Shown here: piece by piece, positions 35,723 to 47,019 of the stretch
How the letters are laid out: the number at the start of each line of letters is the position of its first letter
Numbering within the stretch: the first letter of the stretch is position 1
Origin: Pegea sp. RAD2-039
Taxonomy: Eukaryota; Chordata; Thaliacea; Salpida; Salpidae
NCBI GenBank assembly: GCA_034620365.1
Contig: JAQGEQ010000332.1
Coordinates: 186,001-250,000 of the forward strand
DNA: 64,000 bases
Direction of reading: 5' to 3'
Program-made: the position numbers and the translations under genes
Notes under the pieces: model-generated
What the model was told of the DNA's origin: nothing
Database searches by the model: none
The model's input: the letters and a program-made list of their open reading frames with translations, nothing else

Positions 35723-37600
35723 AGAATCGGCCAATTAGAAACCTTATTTATTGAAAATCAACTTTATTAGAATTATCAAGACGGAAGAAAAGATTGAGAA
35801 GAGAACAGAGAGATTCATTTTGAGCAAATCACAAAAAGACATAAAAGAGCAAATCATCATCGTCAATATAAACACGTGCAAAATCAAAATTTAGAAAATA
35901 AACAAAAGCGCAGAGGTTGGTGAGATAACCAGATGACATCACCATTACATCAATAAAATAATTCGAAAAATTTTCAAGAAACAGAAACTCGCCAAGTTTT
36001 AATTTAAAACGAAAATAAGAAAAGCTTAAAAATAAATTTTAGAATTTGACCGATCAGAAAGTCGACATCAAGAAGTGGAATCGCCATTGAGGAGAAGCGA
36101 CAACTCGGGTCATAGATTGAAGTAGAGTCACAAGCTCTCATCTTCATTTTATACCAAAGAGATCCCACATAGCAAGATTGCATTTGAATTCAGCTTCATC
36201 ATCGATCCTGTGTGACGTCACAACATTACCGACCATATAGCTGAGTACAGCTTGGAGAAGATGAGATAATGAACTGCTCCGAGGATCTTAACGATCTGAT
36301 ACAATTAAAATTTAGAAGATCTAAGATTTGCTGAGTGTCAAAATCACAATTTTAACAAAATTTTTCAAAAAGATAATGACGTATTACGACTTTAAATGCA
36401 AGTAACAACTTTATGGAAGTTGATGCCTTAATTGAAATTCCCTACATATCCATGATAGGCAACATATCGAAAATTATCAGTATGAATGTGAAGACGACAA
36501 AGAAGAGGTACAAAAAATGAACCCAAGCAACAGTGACGTCATTAGGAAGATGGCTCAATTTGCGATAGCTGCTCAAGAATGACGTGTCAATCATTGATGT
36601 CCGTAAAATTATGAAAGATTGTACCAGGTAACGTGTATGATGGTATTGTTCATAAAAGACGTTGAAGACGGAAAACTCATAGATGTTAGTAGACATGTTG
36701 GTTGAGATGTCAAAGGCTGTTCGGTTGGCTTTCGTAAACCATCTGATCAAGTCTTCCGATTCACGAGTGATTGTATCTTAACCCATAAAATACATCCCTG
36801 TCGGTTGCAATGGTTATCATTTCGTTGGCATGCTTGCAGAGTTCACTAACCTCTAACTGTGGTGTTTGGCTCTGATGATGATTGACGATTCTTGCTAGCG
36901 ATAATATTGACTCCTGCTGCATAGGACACACGCCCGCTGTGACCGAAACAGATGCGTAAGGGTTGATGATGTCGTTGTTGAAGACTACAGACCTGTTTAC
37001 TGCATTGAATGCCATCGACAATGACCATCGGACAAGAAACAAAGGAGAAAGTCAACGAATTGCGTTTTGTTGACAATGTGGCTAGTTTTTAAACTCAACT
37101 ATTGACTGGTAAGCTGTACAGTCCGATGATTAAGCCTGAAAATCGAAATTGGGTTGGTTGCCGGGCATATCATTGTAAATGAAGCTCATCAAAACGTTAC
37201 AAATGATCTGATGACGAATTGTAGTATCAACATAGTTTCACCCTTGTAATCAATCGTCGTAATCATCCAACCATGACGAAGCAGAATACGCTATCCTGGA
37301 ACTGACGCAGAAATAGACAAAAGGAAAAAAAAGCGAATTTAGAAGCTTACTAGTTAGGTGAGAGTCTTTTTTGGTTGATTTTAGATACTTGTGAGTTATG
37401 GTTAAAACCATCATCACAACAAATTTGATTGACCTTTCAACACTTGAACAGGGCTCCAGTGGATAAGTATTTTCAATACAGTCGAAATAATCGTTGAGAT
37501 TTGAGTCACCAGCCATACACAGACACTGGTCGAGAACGATTTAGACTTGATGTATATTAGAACTGCTGAAGCAAGCAAAACCTAAAAACAAAATTGGATT
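35560..37600 (-). pseudogene. NPC1-like C-terminal fragment, third unit
   Basis: This is the most readable of the minus-strand fragments. From 5' it has the acceptor TTGCTTCAG, V-stop-IVLDQCLCMAGDSNLNDYF (37,340-37,585), SSWLDDYDD (about 37,300) and GIQCSKQVCSLQQ (about 37,000). The 36,442-36,750 frame contains YEFSVFNVFYEQY, close to the YSVFYVFYEQY signature of NPC1/patched proteins. Membrane segments, a stop in place of Trp (36,448), GISIKASTSIKLLLAF and the late exons follow, with internal stops. Frames change between blocks and the last exon has several stops. Confidence 0.75.
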
Positions 37601-37699
37601 TGAAGATCTCATTTATATGATTACTTAACGAATTATCGATGAAGATATAAAAAAGAACTAAACAGATGTATCTGTTGAGCTGAAAAAGCAAAAAGTGGT

Positions 37700-38900
37700 T
37701 TTTACAGAAAGCCTACAAGTAATGATCTTTCTCGGCCTGTGGTACCTTGTTGACTTGTAAACAACACATACAATCTTACTTGTTAGATTGATGAAAATGT
37801 TGGTTGGTTGCTCTGGTTACATGATTGGTCTTTGCATGTTTCATTTCTGTCTCTTTCTCTAAATCCTCAAACAAGCATCCAGAAGACGCTAAAGGCGAAA
37901 CTGATTGTTGATAATTTGGAACAAAATGGAGATGTTGTCGATTACAACAGCGCCGGAAGAAATGGTACAAAAATAGACAAAGTCATCCTGGTGTAGCTGA
38001 AGATGACAACGGATATGATGACCAAACATATGACAACGGCAACCCTAGAAAGATCTACAGTCAGTTGTGGCTCGATGTAAGATATAAGAAGGTGAAGATT
38101 TAGAGTGCAGGTGGTCAACTTACCATCACTCGATGTTTAGTACAGCGATATAAAACAGTGATCAATTCTTGTGATTCACAAGTGTTTGTATCATAACATA
38201 TAAAGTAGCTCCTTGTCGGTTGCTGTGGTTACAATTTGGTTACTGTTTTTTACAGTGCTCAGTAACCTCTCATTGTGGTGTTTGATTTTGATGTTGATTG
38301 ATGATTTTTGTTGGCAATGATGCTGTTACCTGCTGGGTAGGACACACGCTAGTTATCATAACAAAGAATGAGTTAGTTTTTAAGATGTCGTTGTAGCAGA
38401 GTACTAAGCCCTTGCTGCATTGAATGCCAGGATTATCAGACAAGAACCAGGGAAGAAAGTCCATGATTTCAGATTGTTGGGATTGTGGCTGGTTTGAAAG
38501 TCGAGTAGTTATAAGCAAATTTACAGAACTCTGATTTGACCTGGAAGTCGAGATTGAGGTGGTTGCCGAGTGTATTATGACGTATTAAACTCACCGAAGA
38601 GTTACTAAAAGTGTAACGGTCTGATGATGCATTACAGTACCAACAATGTGAGAAAGGTTTCAACCAATCGTAGTAGCCATCCAACCATGACGAATCCGGA
38701 TACGCTATTGTTGAACTGAAGAAAAAATAAATTAATAGAAACAGAGCAGAAACTTTGAAGCTTACTATTTAGGTAAATCTTTGATGGGTGATTTTATATA
38801 CTGGTGAGTTCTGGTTACAACCATCATCACAACAACTTCATCGACCCGTCCACACTTGAACAATTCTAAGCTTCTTCCATCTTCAATCACTATAAACAAA
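37700..38900 (-). pseudogene. NPC1-like luminal-domain fragment, diverged copy
   Basis: The 38,469-38,684 frame reads SSWLDGYYDWLKPFSHCWYC, matching the SSWIDDYFDWVKPQSSCC signature of the second large luminal domain of NPC1. The overlapping 38,270-38,518 frame continues with MDFLPWFLSDNPGIQCSKG, equivalent to MRFLPMFLSDNPNPKCGKG. A remnant of the preceding exon (38,780-38,860) contains CCDDGCNQNSPV, like the CGGMGCNNDSLV motif. 37,776-37,970 may be the exon before it (GCLFEDL). A one-base frame change between the two main blocks and a stop show decay. Here the luminal loop is open where units 1 and 2 have stops, so this copy comes from a better preserved ancestor. Confidence 0.75.
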
Positions 38901-39153
38901 ACGTCAATTTGTATTACAAGTGTGTTTTGTTTGACCAAAAGTTTTCTATAAAACTTACCTAGACTGAAATGACTTACCTATTTTGAAATGAGACGAAAAA
39001 TAAATATTTAAAACCTAAAAAAAAACGTATCTATAAACAATATGCAACATTTTTAGTTTGTAATAAATAGAAAAATATAATTATGTTGTTTAACAGAGTT
39101 TTCACTAAAATTGAAAAGGCATCCAGTCATTTCCTGTATAAGACTATATATAT

Positions 39154-39243
39154 ACGTCAAATAGATCTAATTTGTGAGAATGTATGTTAGCGAGAGGTGC
39201 TCTCTTTAGGCACCCTTCTTCACATTTATTGTAATAAATAAAT
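39154..39243 (+). mobile_element. Solo LINE 3' end, about 90 bp
   Basis: The last roughly 85-90 bp of the LINE (from ACGTCAAATAGATC through the GGTGC hairpin to the TAAA tail) interrupts the foldback element. The unfilled site is visible in units 1 and 2 (about 15,170 and 25,868). This is a severely 5'-truncated insertion, as made by target-primed reverse transcription. Confidence 0.75.
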
Positions 39244-41019
39244 ATCACTATTTTCTCACAGAAAGCTAAGCTTATTTTTACCCAAATTTACTCACTGATG
39301 TATATTATATTTTAACTAAACTTACTTAAAAGTTTAATTTTCTAATTACACTTATAATTATATAAATAACTATTGTGCAATATTAAGCTATTATATAGTT
39401 AGTCACATTAAAACTACCTACAATTATAAAGTATACAGGAAGAATTTTTTATTGTACTGTTTTTATATATAATCTATAAATAATATAGCTGATTATCTTT
39501 TATAGAAGAAAAGAAAAAATATGTTTAAGGCATTGCTATTAAGATGCAAAAAATTGGCATACTTTAATTACCTAAAATAAGTTTTTTCATCAAATGATAT
39601 TAGAAATCAGTGAACTTATAAAGACTTTAGATAAAATATCAAACTGTTAGACTGTAACAAGTGACAATTTTTGACATGAAAAAAAAAATTCTTTTTTAAC
39701 TAAATATTGTAAATGATTTTTAAAAATAAATTAATTTACTAAATTAACAACCAAAACGATACATTTTCTTACACCTAAATTCACATTCAGCTTATATAAA
39801 GTAATTAAGTTTATAGCTGTAAACACATTGATTATATGCCAAAAAGAACGAATTCAAAATTGGATTCTGAATTAAAATCATTCTAAAAGTTAGCAATTAA
39901 AATATGAACTTTATGCTTTAACGTAGCATTATTTCTCATTCATTTGTGATTAATAATCACGGGAAATTTTTTTTATTATAACTTACCATTCGCCTTCAGA
40001 AAATATCTTTTTAATCAGGAGATATATTCTTGATCAGTTTGCTAACAAAAAAGGTAGTTAAATTATTTTTATTGTTTAAGCTTATTGTCATATGGCGTAT
40101 GCAATTAACACAATATTAATATTTTATATCAAAAATTGTTTAAATAATGTTTAGTAACATTGAAGTCCCGTTTCATATTAATAAAATTTAATGCGCTTAA
40201 CAAAAATATTCAACTGTCATTTTACAGTAAGAACAGCGTTCTTTTTCAAGTCTTCACTTTAAAAGTATTTTGTCATTTTATAAACTATGCTGTGTCATTT
40301 TAGATTTAAATTTAGAATAAATTTTTCGGAAAATTCCGATAATTTTTAAATAATTAATTTAGTTCAGTTGACGTTTACCATGTATAAAACTATTACTTTA
40401 TTTGTATAACAAAAATTGGTTTCGTTTACTTTTCAGGATGTTATTTTGATTAATTTACATATGTGAGGATATAACATACACTCTTACATCTTACAACATA
40501 CAAGTTTACATCGAGCTTAGGTTTGGTTAATCAGCTAATCTATCTTTATTTTCATAAATTTAAACCAAAGTAAACAAAGTCACAGAAAATATATAAATAA
40601 GAACATGTAAGTCGGACTGTACAAAAAATTTAAACAATTAAAGAAGTTCATTAATTAGTTAGCCTTTTTTTCAAAATAGATAATTCTTTTTTCTTTGATA
40701 ATACTTAAGAGTCAAGTTCGAACTCGATAAGGCTTAAAAGGAATTTCACAGAATTTAATTAAAGATAAATAGGGAAGGACTAATGGAGAAGATATAATCA
40801 AACTGAAGGTCAATTAAATTGTGGATAATTTTAAAAATTAAAATTAAGTCGTAATTAATCCGTCGAGCTTTCAAATCTCCTAGTTTCCAGTATCTAAATT
40901 AAAGAGGTAGAAACGACGTAAGAAGCATCATATTTAATGTTAATTTTCCTGCATTCTAATCACGTAAATGTGGCCTGAACAGACTCAATTTTTTTGATAT
41001 CACTAACTTGATATGGCAT

Positions 41020-41247
41020 CTATGAACTAACATTGTATTCAAGAATTGGACGTACGTACAATTTGAAAAGATTGATAAAAAAGAATGGGTCCTTAAAATT
41101 AAAGGTCTTTATAATAAAGAAAACAAGGTTGATTGATTTCCTAAAGACTTTGCAAACATAATTGCACCATCTAAAGTCAGGTGATAGAGTAATGCCAAGG
41201 TCTAGGACCGAAGATGCTCGTTGAACATTGATGGAGTATTGGCTCAA
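41020..41247 (-). mobile_element. Inverted LINE RT thumb fragment, open copy
   Basis: A 75-codon open frame with VLDLGITLSPDFRW and FINLFKLYVRPILEYNVSS, the conserved thumb region of CR1/Jockey reverse transcriptases. It is equivalent to 24,955-25,160 in LINE copy 2 and to the decayed fragments at 16,880 and 27,583. Confidence 0.75.
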
Positions 41248-41261
41248 GGAATTTACATAGA

Positions 41262-41670
41262 TAGACTTGATGTATATTAGAATCGCTTAAGTAAGGAAAA
41301 CCTGAAAGCAAAATTGGATTTGAAGATCTCTTTTCGATGATTACTTAACAAATTACCGATGAAGATATAAAAAAGAATTAAACGGACGTATCTTTTGAGC
41401 TGAAAAAGCAGAAAGTGGTTTTTACAGAAAGCCTACAAGTGATGATCTTTTTTCGGCCTGTGGCACTTCATTGACTTGTAAACAACACATAGAATCTTAC
41501 TTGTAAGATTGATGAAAATGTTGGTTGGTTGCTCTGGTTACATAATTGGTCTTTGCATGTTTCATTGCCGTCTCTGTCTCTAAATCGACAAATAAGCACC
41601 CAGAAGACGCAAAATGCGAAATTGACCAATGATAACTTTGGACGAAAATGAGGATGTTGTCGATTCAAAA
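41262..41670 (-). pseudogene. NPC1-like exon remnants
   Basis: Decayed versions of the sequence at 37,560-37,970. The acceptor region and SNIHQV lie at 41,262-41,290. At 41,468-41,668 there is a frame related to 37,776-37,970, with frameshifts between the two. There is no intact coding potential. Confidence 0.5.
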
Positions 41671-41699
41671 AAAGTAATTACAAAAGACGATTAAAAAGT

Positions 41700-42760
41700 T
41701 TAAAGAAAAATAAACAAATATTTTGCTACGTTGATAAGAATTGTTATTTTGGAAACAATAAGCTTAAGCAATAAAAATACTTTAACTACCTTTTTTGGTT
41801 TTAAATTCATCAGTAATAAATCTTTTGATTAATATGATATTTTATTATAGGTGATTACTAATCTCTTAGAAAAAAGATTTTTTATTATTATTAATCACAA
41901 ATGAATTAAAAATAATGGTTTGTTAAAGAATAACGTCATTATATTTATTGCTAATTTTTAGAATTATTTTAATTCAGAAGCCACTTTTGAAGAGGTATTA
42001 ATTTGCATACATCTAATGTGTTTACAGCTACAAACTTAATTATTTTCTATCAGCTGAATGTGAATATAGGTGTAAGAAAGTGTAGTTTTTGGTTGTAAAA
42101 TTGCTAACAAAATTTATTTTTAAAAACCAATTACAATTTTAAATTTAAAAATAATTTTTTTTTTCATGTCAAAATGTGTCAGATGTTAAAGACTAATAGT
42201 GTGATATTATATTTATGTTTTTTATAAGCTCAGTGATTTCTACTATCATTTGATGATAAAGCTTATTTTATGTAATAAAAGTATGCCAATTTCTCACACT
42301 TTAATAGCAATGCCTTAAACATGTTTTTTTCGTTTTCTTCTATAAAAGATAGTTATATTTTGTAAAAATTATATGTACAACCTGTAAAATAAAATATTCT
42401 TACTTGTATACTTTATAATAGTAGGTTATTTTATAGTGTATGAGTATATATTTGTTTAACAGTGTAAACATAATTATTTTTGTTATGATAAGTTCAATTA
42501 GAAATTAAAAATTTTAAGTAAGTTTTATTAAAGTATAAATTATTCTAGTTAGTAGACTTGGGTAAAAATGAACTTGGCTTTCTATAAGATAATAGTGACA
42601 TATATATTCTTATAAAGGAAATGACTGGATGCCTTTTCAATTTTTATAAAAAATCTGCTGAACAACATACTTCTATTTATTATAAACCAAAATTTTTGCT
42701 TAGTGTTTATAGATACTTTTTTTTAAGTTATATGTTTTCAGATAAAATATATTTGTTTTT
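41700..42760. repeat. Foldback-type element, inverted partial copy
   Basis: This matches 39,020-40,100 and 15,060-16,030 as the reverse complement; for example 42,050-42,090 is the inverse of 15,690-15,720. Together with 39,005-40,100 it forms a large imperfect palindrome around 41,000. Confidence 0.65.
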
Positions 42761-43066
42761 CTTCTCATTTCAATATAATTTGTTTATGTAAGTTTCATGC
42801 AAAACTTCTGGACCAACACACTTGTACTACAAAAAGACATTTTGTATGGGGATTAAAAGTTTTGAGGACTCGTTTGTTGAGTTTTGTGCTCCTATCAGGA
42901 GTTTATAGTTGAAGTTTCTTATCAAATGATCCAATTGTAAGTGACAAAAATTAACTCTTTATCTTCATACTATCTCCTATTAGACGTGGATGTAAAAATA
43001 CTTCGATTGTTCATCGACCCACTAACACACCACTATAAGATGTCCTTGCAAGATAAATTTTTACAT

Positions 43067-44800
43067 TGAGCAATTCTGTCAAAACAGCTTCAAGAAGATC
43101 TGACTTATTGTACTTGCAATCCAGCCAAATTTCTATTCATTGGTAAGTCATAAGAGCTGATGAAATTATCTACAACTTGAATTATATTCAACAGGACTAC
43201 TGGTTGCCATTATATGTGGTGGTGGTCTGACCAATTTGGAAACTACTATTGAACAAGTTGAGTTGTGGACCCACTAGCACAGCTCGCGTTAAAAAGGACT
43301 TTTTGAGTAACATTTTTGTGCCCATTTTCTGGTATCCAGCTACTTAATGACTTAATAACTTATTATTAATTAACTAACAATGAACAAACTTCTTAATTCT
43401 TATAACGGAACAATTGATCATTACATCCCCAAAAAGCACCAACAGCATCTTTGCGTCCAATGGAATCGATTACAACTTTGTGTCTGTTTTTCAAAAAGAT
43501 ATCCTTCATGAGATAACCATGTGGCCTACCACGTAATTACTTACAAACTATTTATTTTTAATACAGATCATCAATTTACAAAATCTTTGAGATCAAAGCC
43601 CCTTATCAAGATCGCCTCGAATATCACACTCGAGGACATTTGTTTGAAAACATTAGAGCCACACAACATCCAATGTGAGGTCAAGTCAGTATATATAACT
43701 CCCCTAACTATAAATCTGTGCTTTTTCACTTTGTTCTCCAGAAACTCAGAGACGGTTAGGAACATGTCCAAATTGTCCTGTTTAGGCGAGTGCTGATCTA
43801 ATATTCTCCTTGGTCGCGCTGGTTAGCAACGACGCCAAGAACAACCTATGCTTGGCTGCAGCGGTAGTAAAAGCGTTGAATGTAAATTACTATGACAACG
43901 CCAATAAGGTTGCCGTGGCGATGGCTCAACTAAGTAAGTAAGCTGTCGTGGTGGTTGTTATGAAGGCTAGTCGTTAATCAACGTGAAATTGTCAGATTTA
44001 TCAATTTTAAGAACAACTTTCCGTCGAGATCCAAGTTTTCAAACGCGTTTTCTTCTGAGCGGTTCATGGAAGATGATGATAATCGCAATTCTTCTGTCGA
44101 CGTCACAATCATCGCTTATCCTACCTTATCAAGTTGGTTTATGTCTCCATTGTCTTATGACATCTTCACAGCTACACTATAAGTCGACGGCTGGTCAGTA
44201 GACCCCCTGTATTTCTCTCCACTCCTTCAACTTCTTATTTCTCAGATCGAGCTAAAACTTACTGCAACTTACTGTGGATCTTTTTTGTCTGATCAACTAC
44301 ACAGCTACTACTTACTGTAGGTCGTTCTGCAATTGAAATCCCTTTCTCGGTCATCATATGAACACCTTCAGCCACGCCAGGACGATTCTGGTCGAATTTG
44401 TTCCTTCTCTCGAGCTCACTGTGGGAGTTGACAAAATCTTCATCATCGTCCAACACTACCAACCTTCAGTTTAGTGTTTCGCGTCTTCTCGATGTTCATT
44501 TGTTGGTCCAGGGACTAACCCGGCGACGAAACGTTACGTGAAACAACTGTATGGAGTCCTGGCTTAAGTTGCTCCTGGTATCTTTCTGAGACCCTTTTTT
44601 CTAGGTGAGTTAGTGACCACATAGGTTAGAATAGTGATGCCAATTTGTCTTGTAGGTGGTTTGTTAAACAAAGCAGATGTAATCTCCTTCTCGATGATTG
44701 CGGGTCTTCCGAGTTTTTATGACTTCTTTCTCCAAATCGCCTGATTTATGGCGATTTTGTCTCTAGATAACATATGGAAGGTTAGTTGGCATAGCAATGC
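43067..44800 (+). pseudogene. NPC1-like gene, first RND half and sterol-sensing domain (pseudogene)
   Basis: Plus-strand, visibly more GC-rich than its surroundings, and collinear with human NPC1 from the first RND membrane helix. An exon ends at 43,142 (donor GTAAGT). From 43,195, LLVAIICGGGLTNLETT and QVELW match the stretch before NPVDLWSAPSS. Then follow EQLIITSPKS (43,408), NITLEDICLKTLEPHN (43,620), a GTCPNCPV region (43,765), VNYYDNANK (43,885) and FSSERFMEDDDNRNSSVDV (44,040). The sterol-sensing core is VEFVPSLELTVGVDKIFIIV (44,391). Last come KRYVKQLYGVLA (44,530), FFLG joined across a real intron (44,604-44,656) to GLLNKADVISFSMIAGL, and FYDFFLQIA. Stops (43,777; 44,563; about 44,744), a short deletion and frameshifts show that it is dead. 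NPC1 moves cholesterol out of the lysosome. Confidence 0.8.
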
Positions 44801-46260
44801 GATACAAACTTCGAAAATTACTTCAACTTTTTTCAGGAAATCTCAGATCGTCCAAGTCGTTTACTTCCGGAATGTTACCTAGAATTTATTCTAACCTTTA
44901 TGGAGATCATAAAATCCTTAAAGACAGAGAAATGGCGATTGGTAGATAAGTTGGTTAATACCTTTTGGGAATGATGAGATTTAATGAGGTGATTTAATTT
45001 GACATTTTTTTAATCTCACAAGACGATATTCAAATTGTTCTTTTTTTCTCTCAATTTTATGCGAACCAAAATTGAGTAAAAATCGTGAATTTAGTGAATA
45101 CTCCTGACTACTAATCATTTTACAATTTAAATCTAGTTTCAATGTTTATGTTAAAACTTTTACTTTCTCTAACTAATTGGTTTGAAATTATTATTGTTAA
45201 TATTTTTTTGTTAATAAATTCATTAATTTTTTGACTTTTAAGGATATAACATCTGAGAAACTACCTTTAAGAAGAAACTGCTTCTTACCAAAATAGTACT
45301 CTGATTTATCCCTGATATTTTTAAGAATCAAAACAATCTTGCGATAAAATGTTAAACTTATCAGCTCATAGCCTATTAATACCTTTCAAGTTGATAATCT
45401 GAGAAGAAATTTTTTTCTTAATGTAAAAATGCTTCAGTAACTTTCTCAGTAATCAATCTTTTAATTGAAATCTTTTATAATTTTTCATGTGAGTATATTA
45501 GCTTGCAGTTCTAACACCTTTACTGCGTTTAGTTTATTAGATGTTTTAAAATTTTTAAATTATATTCTGTGAACTTCCTTTTAAGCTCGATCAAGTTCGA
45601 ACTTGACTCTTATTTATCATAAAAGAAAATGAATTATGAGTTTTCGAAAAAGGCTGATTAATTGCTTAATTATCTTGTTTAATTGTTTAAAAGTTTTTTT
45701 ATATTTCATCGTTCAGGATTTTGATCCTAATCTAACTTATTGTCTTATTTTTTTGCAGTCATGTCTAAATGTATTCTTTCACATATTTTTGGTGATTCTG
45801 TAATCCTCGGTTAAAATTTATGAAAATACAGTAGATTAGCTGTCTAACAAAAGCTAAACACAATGTAAGCGTGTTTATTATATCTTCATATATGTAAGTT
45901 AATCAAAAATAACTTCCCAAAATTTTTAAGACATTATTCAAACAAGTTTTTATATAAAAAATTTTTTGTGTAGATTGCATAAGCCATTTAAACTCATTAT
46001 CAAAGGAAATGAGTTACCACCTCACAGTTACTTTCTGATATTTCACAATTCAAATCGAAATAACTGTTTTTTATTTATCATGTAAGTTTTTAAAAAATTC
46101 AACAAATATTTTGTTACGTTAATAAGAATCGCTATTATGTAAACAATAAGCTTAAACTATAAAATTAATTTAACTACCTATTTTGTTTTTAAATTGACCA
46201 AGAATATATTTTTTATTAAAAGAAATGATGGCATCAAGGTAAAAGTTTCCTTTTTAATTT
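44800..46260. other. Diverged interval with foldback arm
   Basis: The start may include a further NPC1-like exon (acceptor ending TTTTTTCAG at 44,838). From 45,590 to 45,920 the sequence matches the right arm of the foldback repeat (CAGTCATGTCTA and the motif around 45,830-45,900), and 46,100-46,210 matches 41,713-41,825. Otherwise nothing is recognised. Confidence 0.45.
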
Positions 46261-46262
46261 TT

Positions 46263-46600
46263 AATGCAGTCTCATTAATCAACCTCCAAGGCTGTTTGCA
46301 TGTAGTTAAGGTCGTAAGGCGTCAATGACGTCATTGTTTCGTAGGCGGTCGGTATATCTGTTGAGTGTTGTGCTCATATATGGGATGGCTTCGTTAAAGG
46401 CAACAGCAATACTTGGTTGCTACAGGCAACTAACACTAGCAGAAGAAGGAAGCTCGCTGAGTCACTAATCGGTTGTTAGGCAGCCAACACGTGACCACCA
46501 AACGCACGTGCGTTGCACTACTCATCTTTTCCTTCACTAATATTATGACGTCACACAGCGTCGATGATGAAGCTTACAGACAAGATTCTCTTCCTAGTTT
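46263..46600 (+). pseudogene. NPC1-like C-terminal remnant
   Basis: NAVSLINLQGCLHVVK at 46,263 is nearly identical at its start to NAVSLVNLVMSCG of NPC1. At 46,535-46,590 the plus strand reads IMTSHSVDDEA, the same late exon seen in the minus-strand fragments. It follows the plus-strand pseudogene at 43-44.8 kb in the expected order, so it is probably its C-terminal end, with the second luminal domain lost. Confidence 0.65.
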
Positions 46601-46664
46601 AACTATTTACCTTTTTTTTCTAGTCTAAACTTTATTCATCTCTTATCTATTTTTTCACCCTGTC

Positions 46665-46800
46665 TTCTTCGGTTTAAATTCATCTAAATTGATTAGCTGA
46701 TCAACAAAAGCTAAACTCGATATAAGCGCGAATGTTAATTACTCACATATTTCAGTTAATCAAAAATAACTTCTGAAAGTAACCAACTAGTGTGGCTTCA
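46665..46800 (-). repeat. Foldback-repeat arm, isolated
   Basis: Inverted copy of the stretch at 7,600-7,720 (GATTAGCTGATCAACAAAAG and AACTTCTGAAAGTAACCAAC). With the arm at 7,600 it flanks the entire tandem array in inverted orientation. Confidence 0.55.
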
Positions 46801-47019
46801 TTTCTGCTATGTACTGATTTTTGAAATAAAATTAGTCGATCTATCGATTTTTTATTGATGTAAGTATATTAGTGGAGTGATTTTTTTAGTGCAGTAGAAA
46901 TATTAGTGGCGAAAGTTAGAATATGAAGAACATTTTCATAATAAGACAACTTATAACGTTAGAAACTTAATGGTTGATAAAGAATGTAGAAAATGGTCTG
47001 GGATAATGCTCGATTAACA

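Larger units (their letters stand above)
39005..41260. repeat. Foldback-type element, diverged copy
   Basis: Collinear with 15,040-17,150 but with many substitutions and indels. It contains an inserted 90-bp LINE 3' end (39,154-39,243) and the inverted RT fragment near its right end. Its right arm is not in place; NPC1-like sequence follows at 41,260. An inverted partial copy lies at 41,700-42,760. Confidence 0.6.

Noticed and set aside
43571-43771. 66-codon minus-strand frame
   Set aside because: Antisense of the NPC1-like pseudogene, whose plus-strand motif NITLEDICLKTLEPHN fits the family.
44259-44462. 67-codon minus-strand frame with a possible donor
   Set aside because: Antisense of the sterol-sensing segment VEFVPSLELTVGVDKIF on the plus strand.
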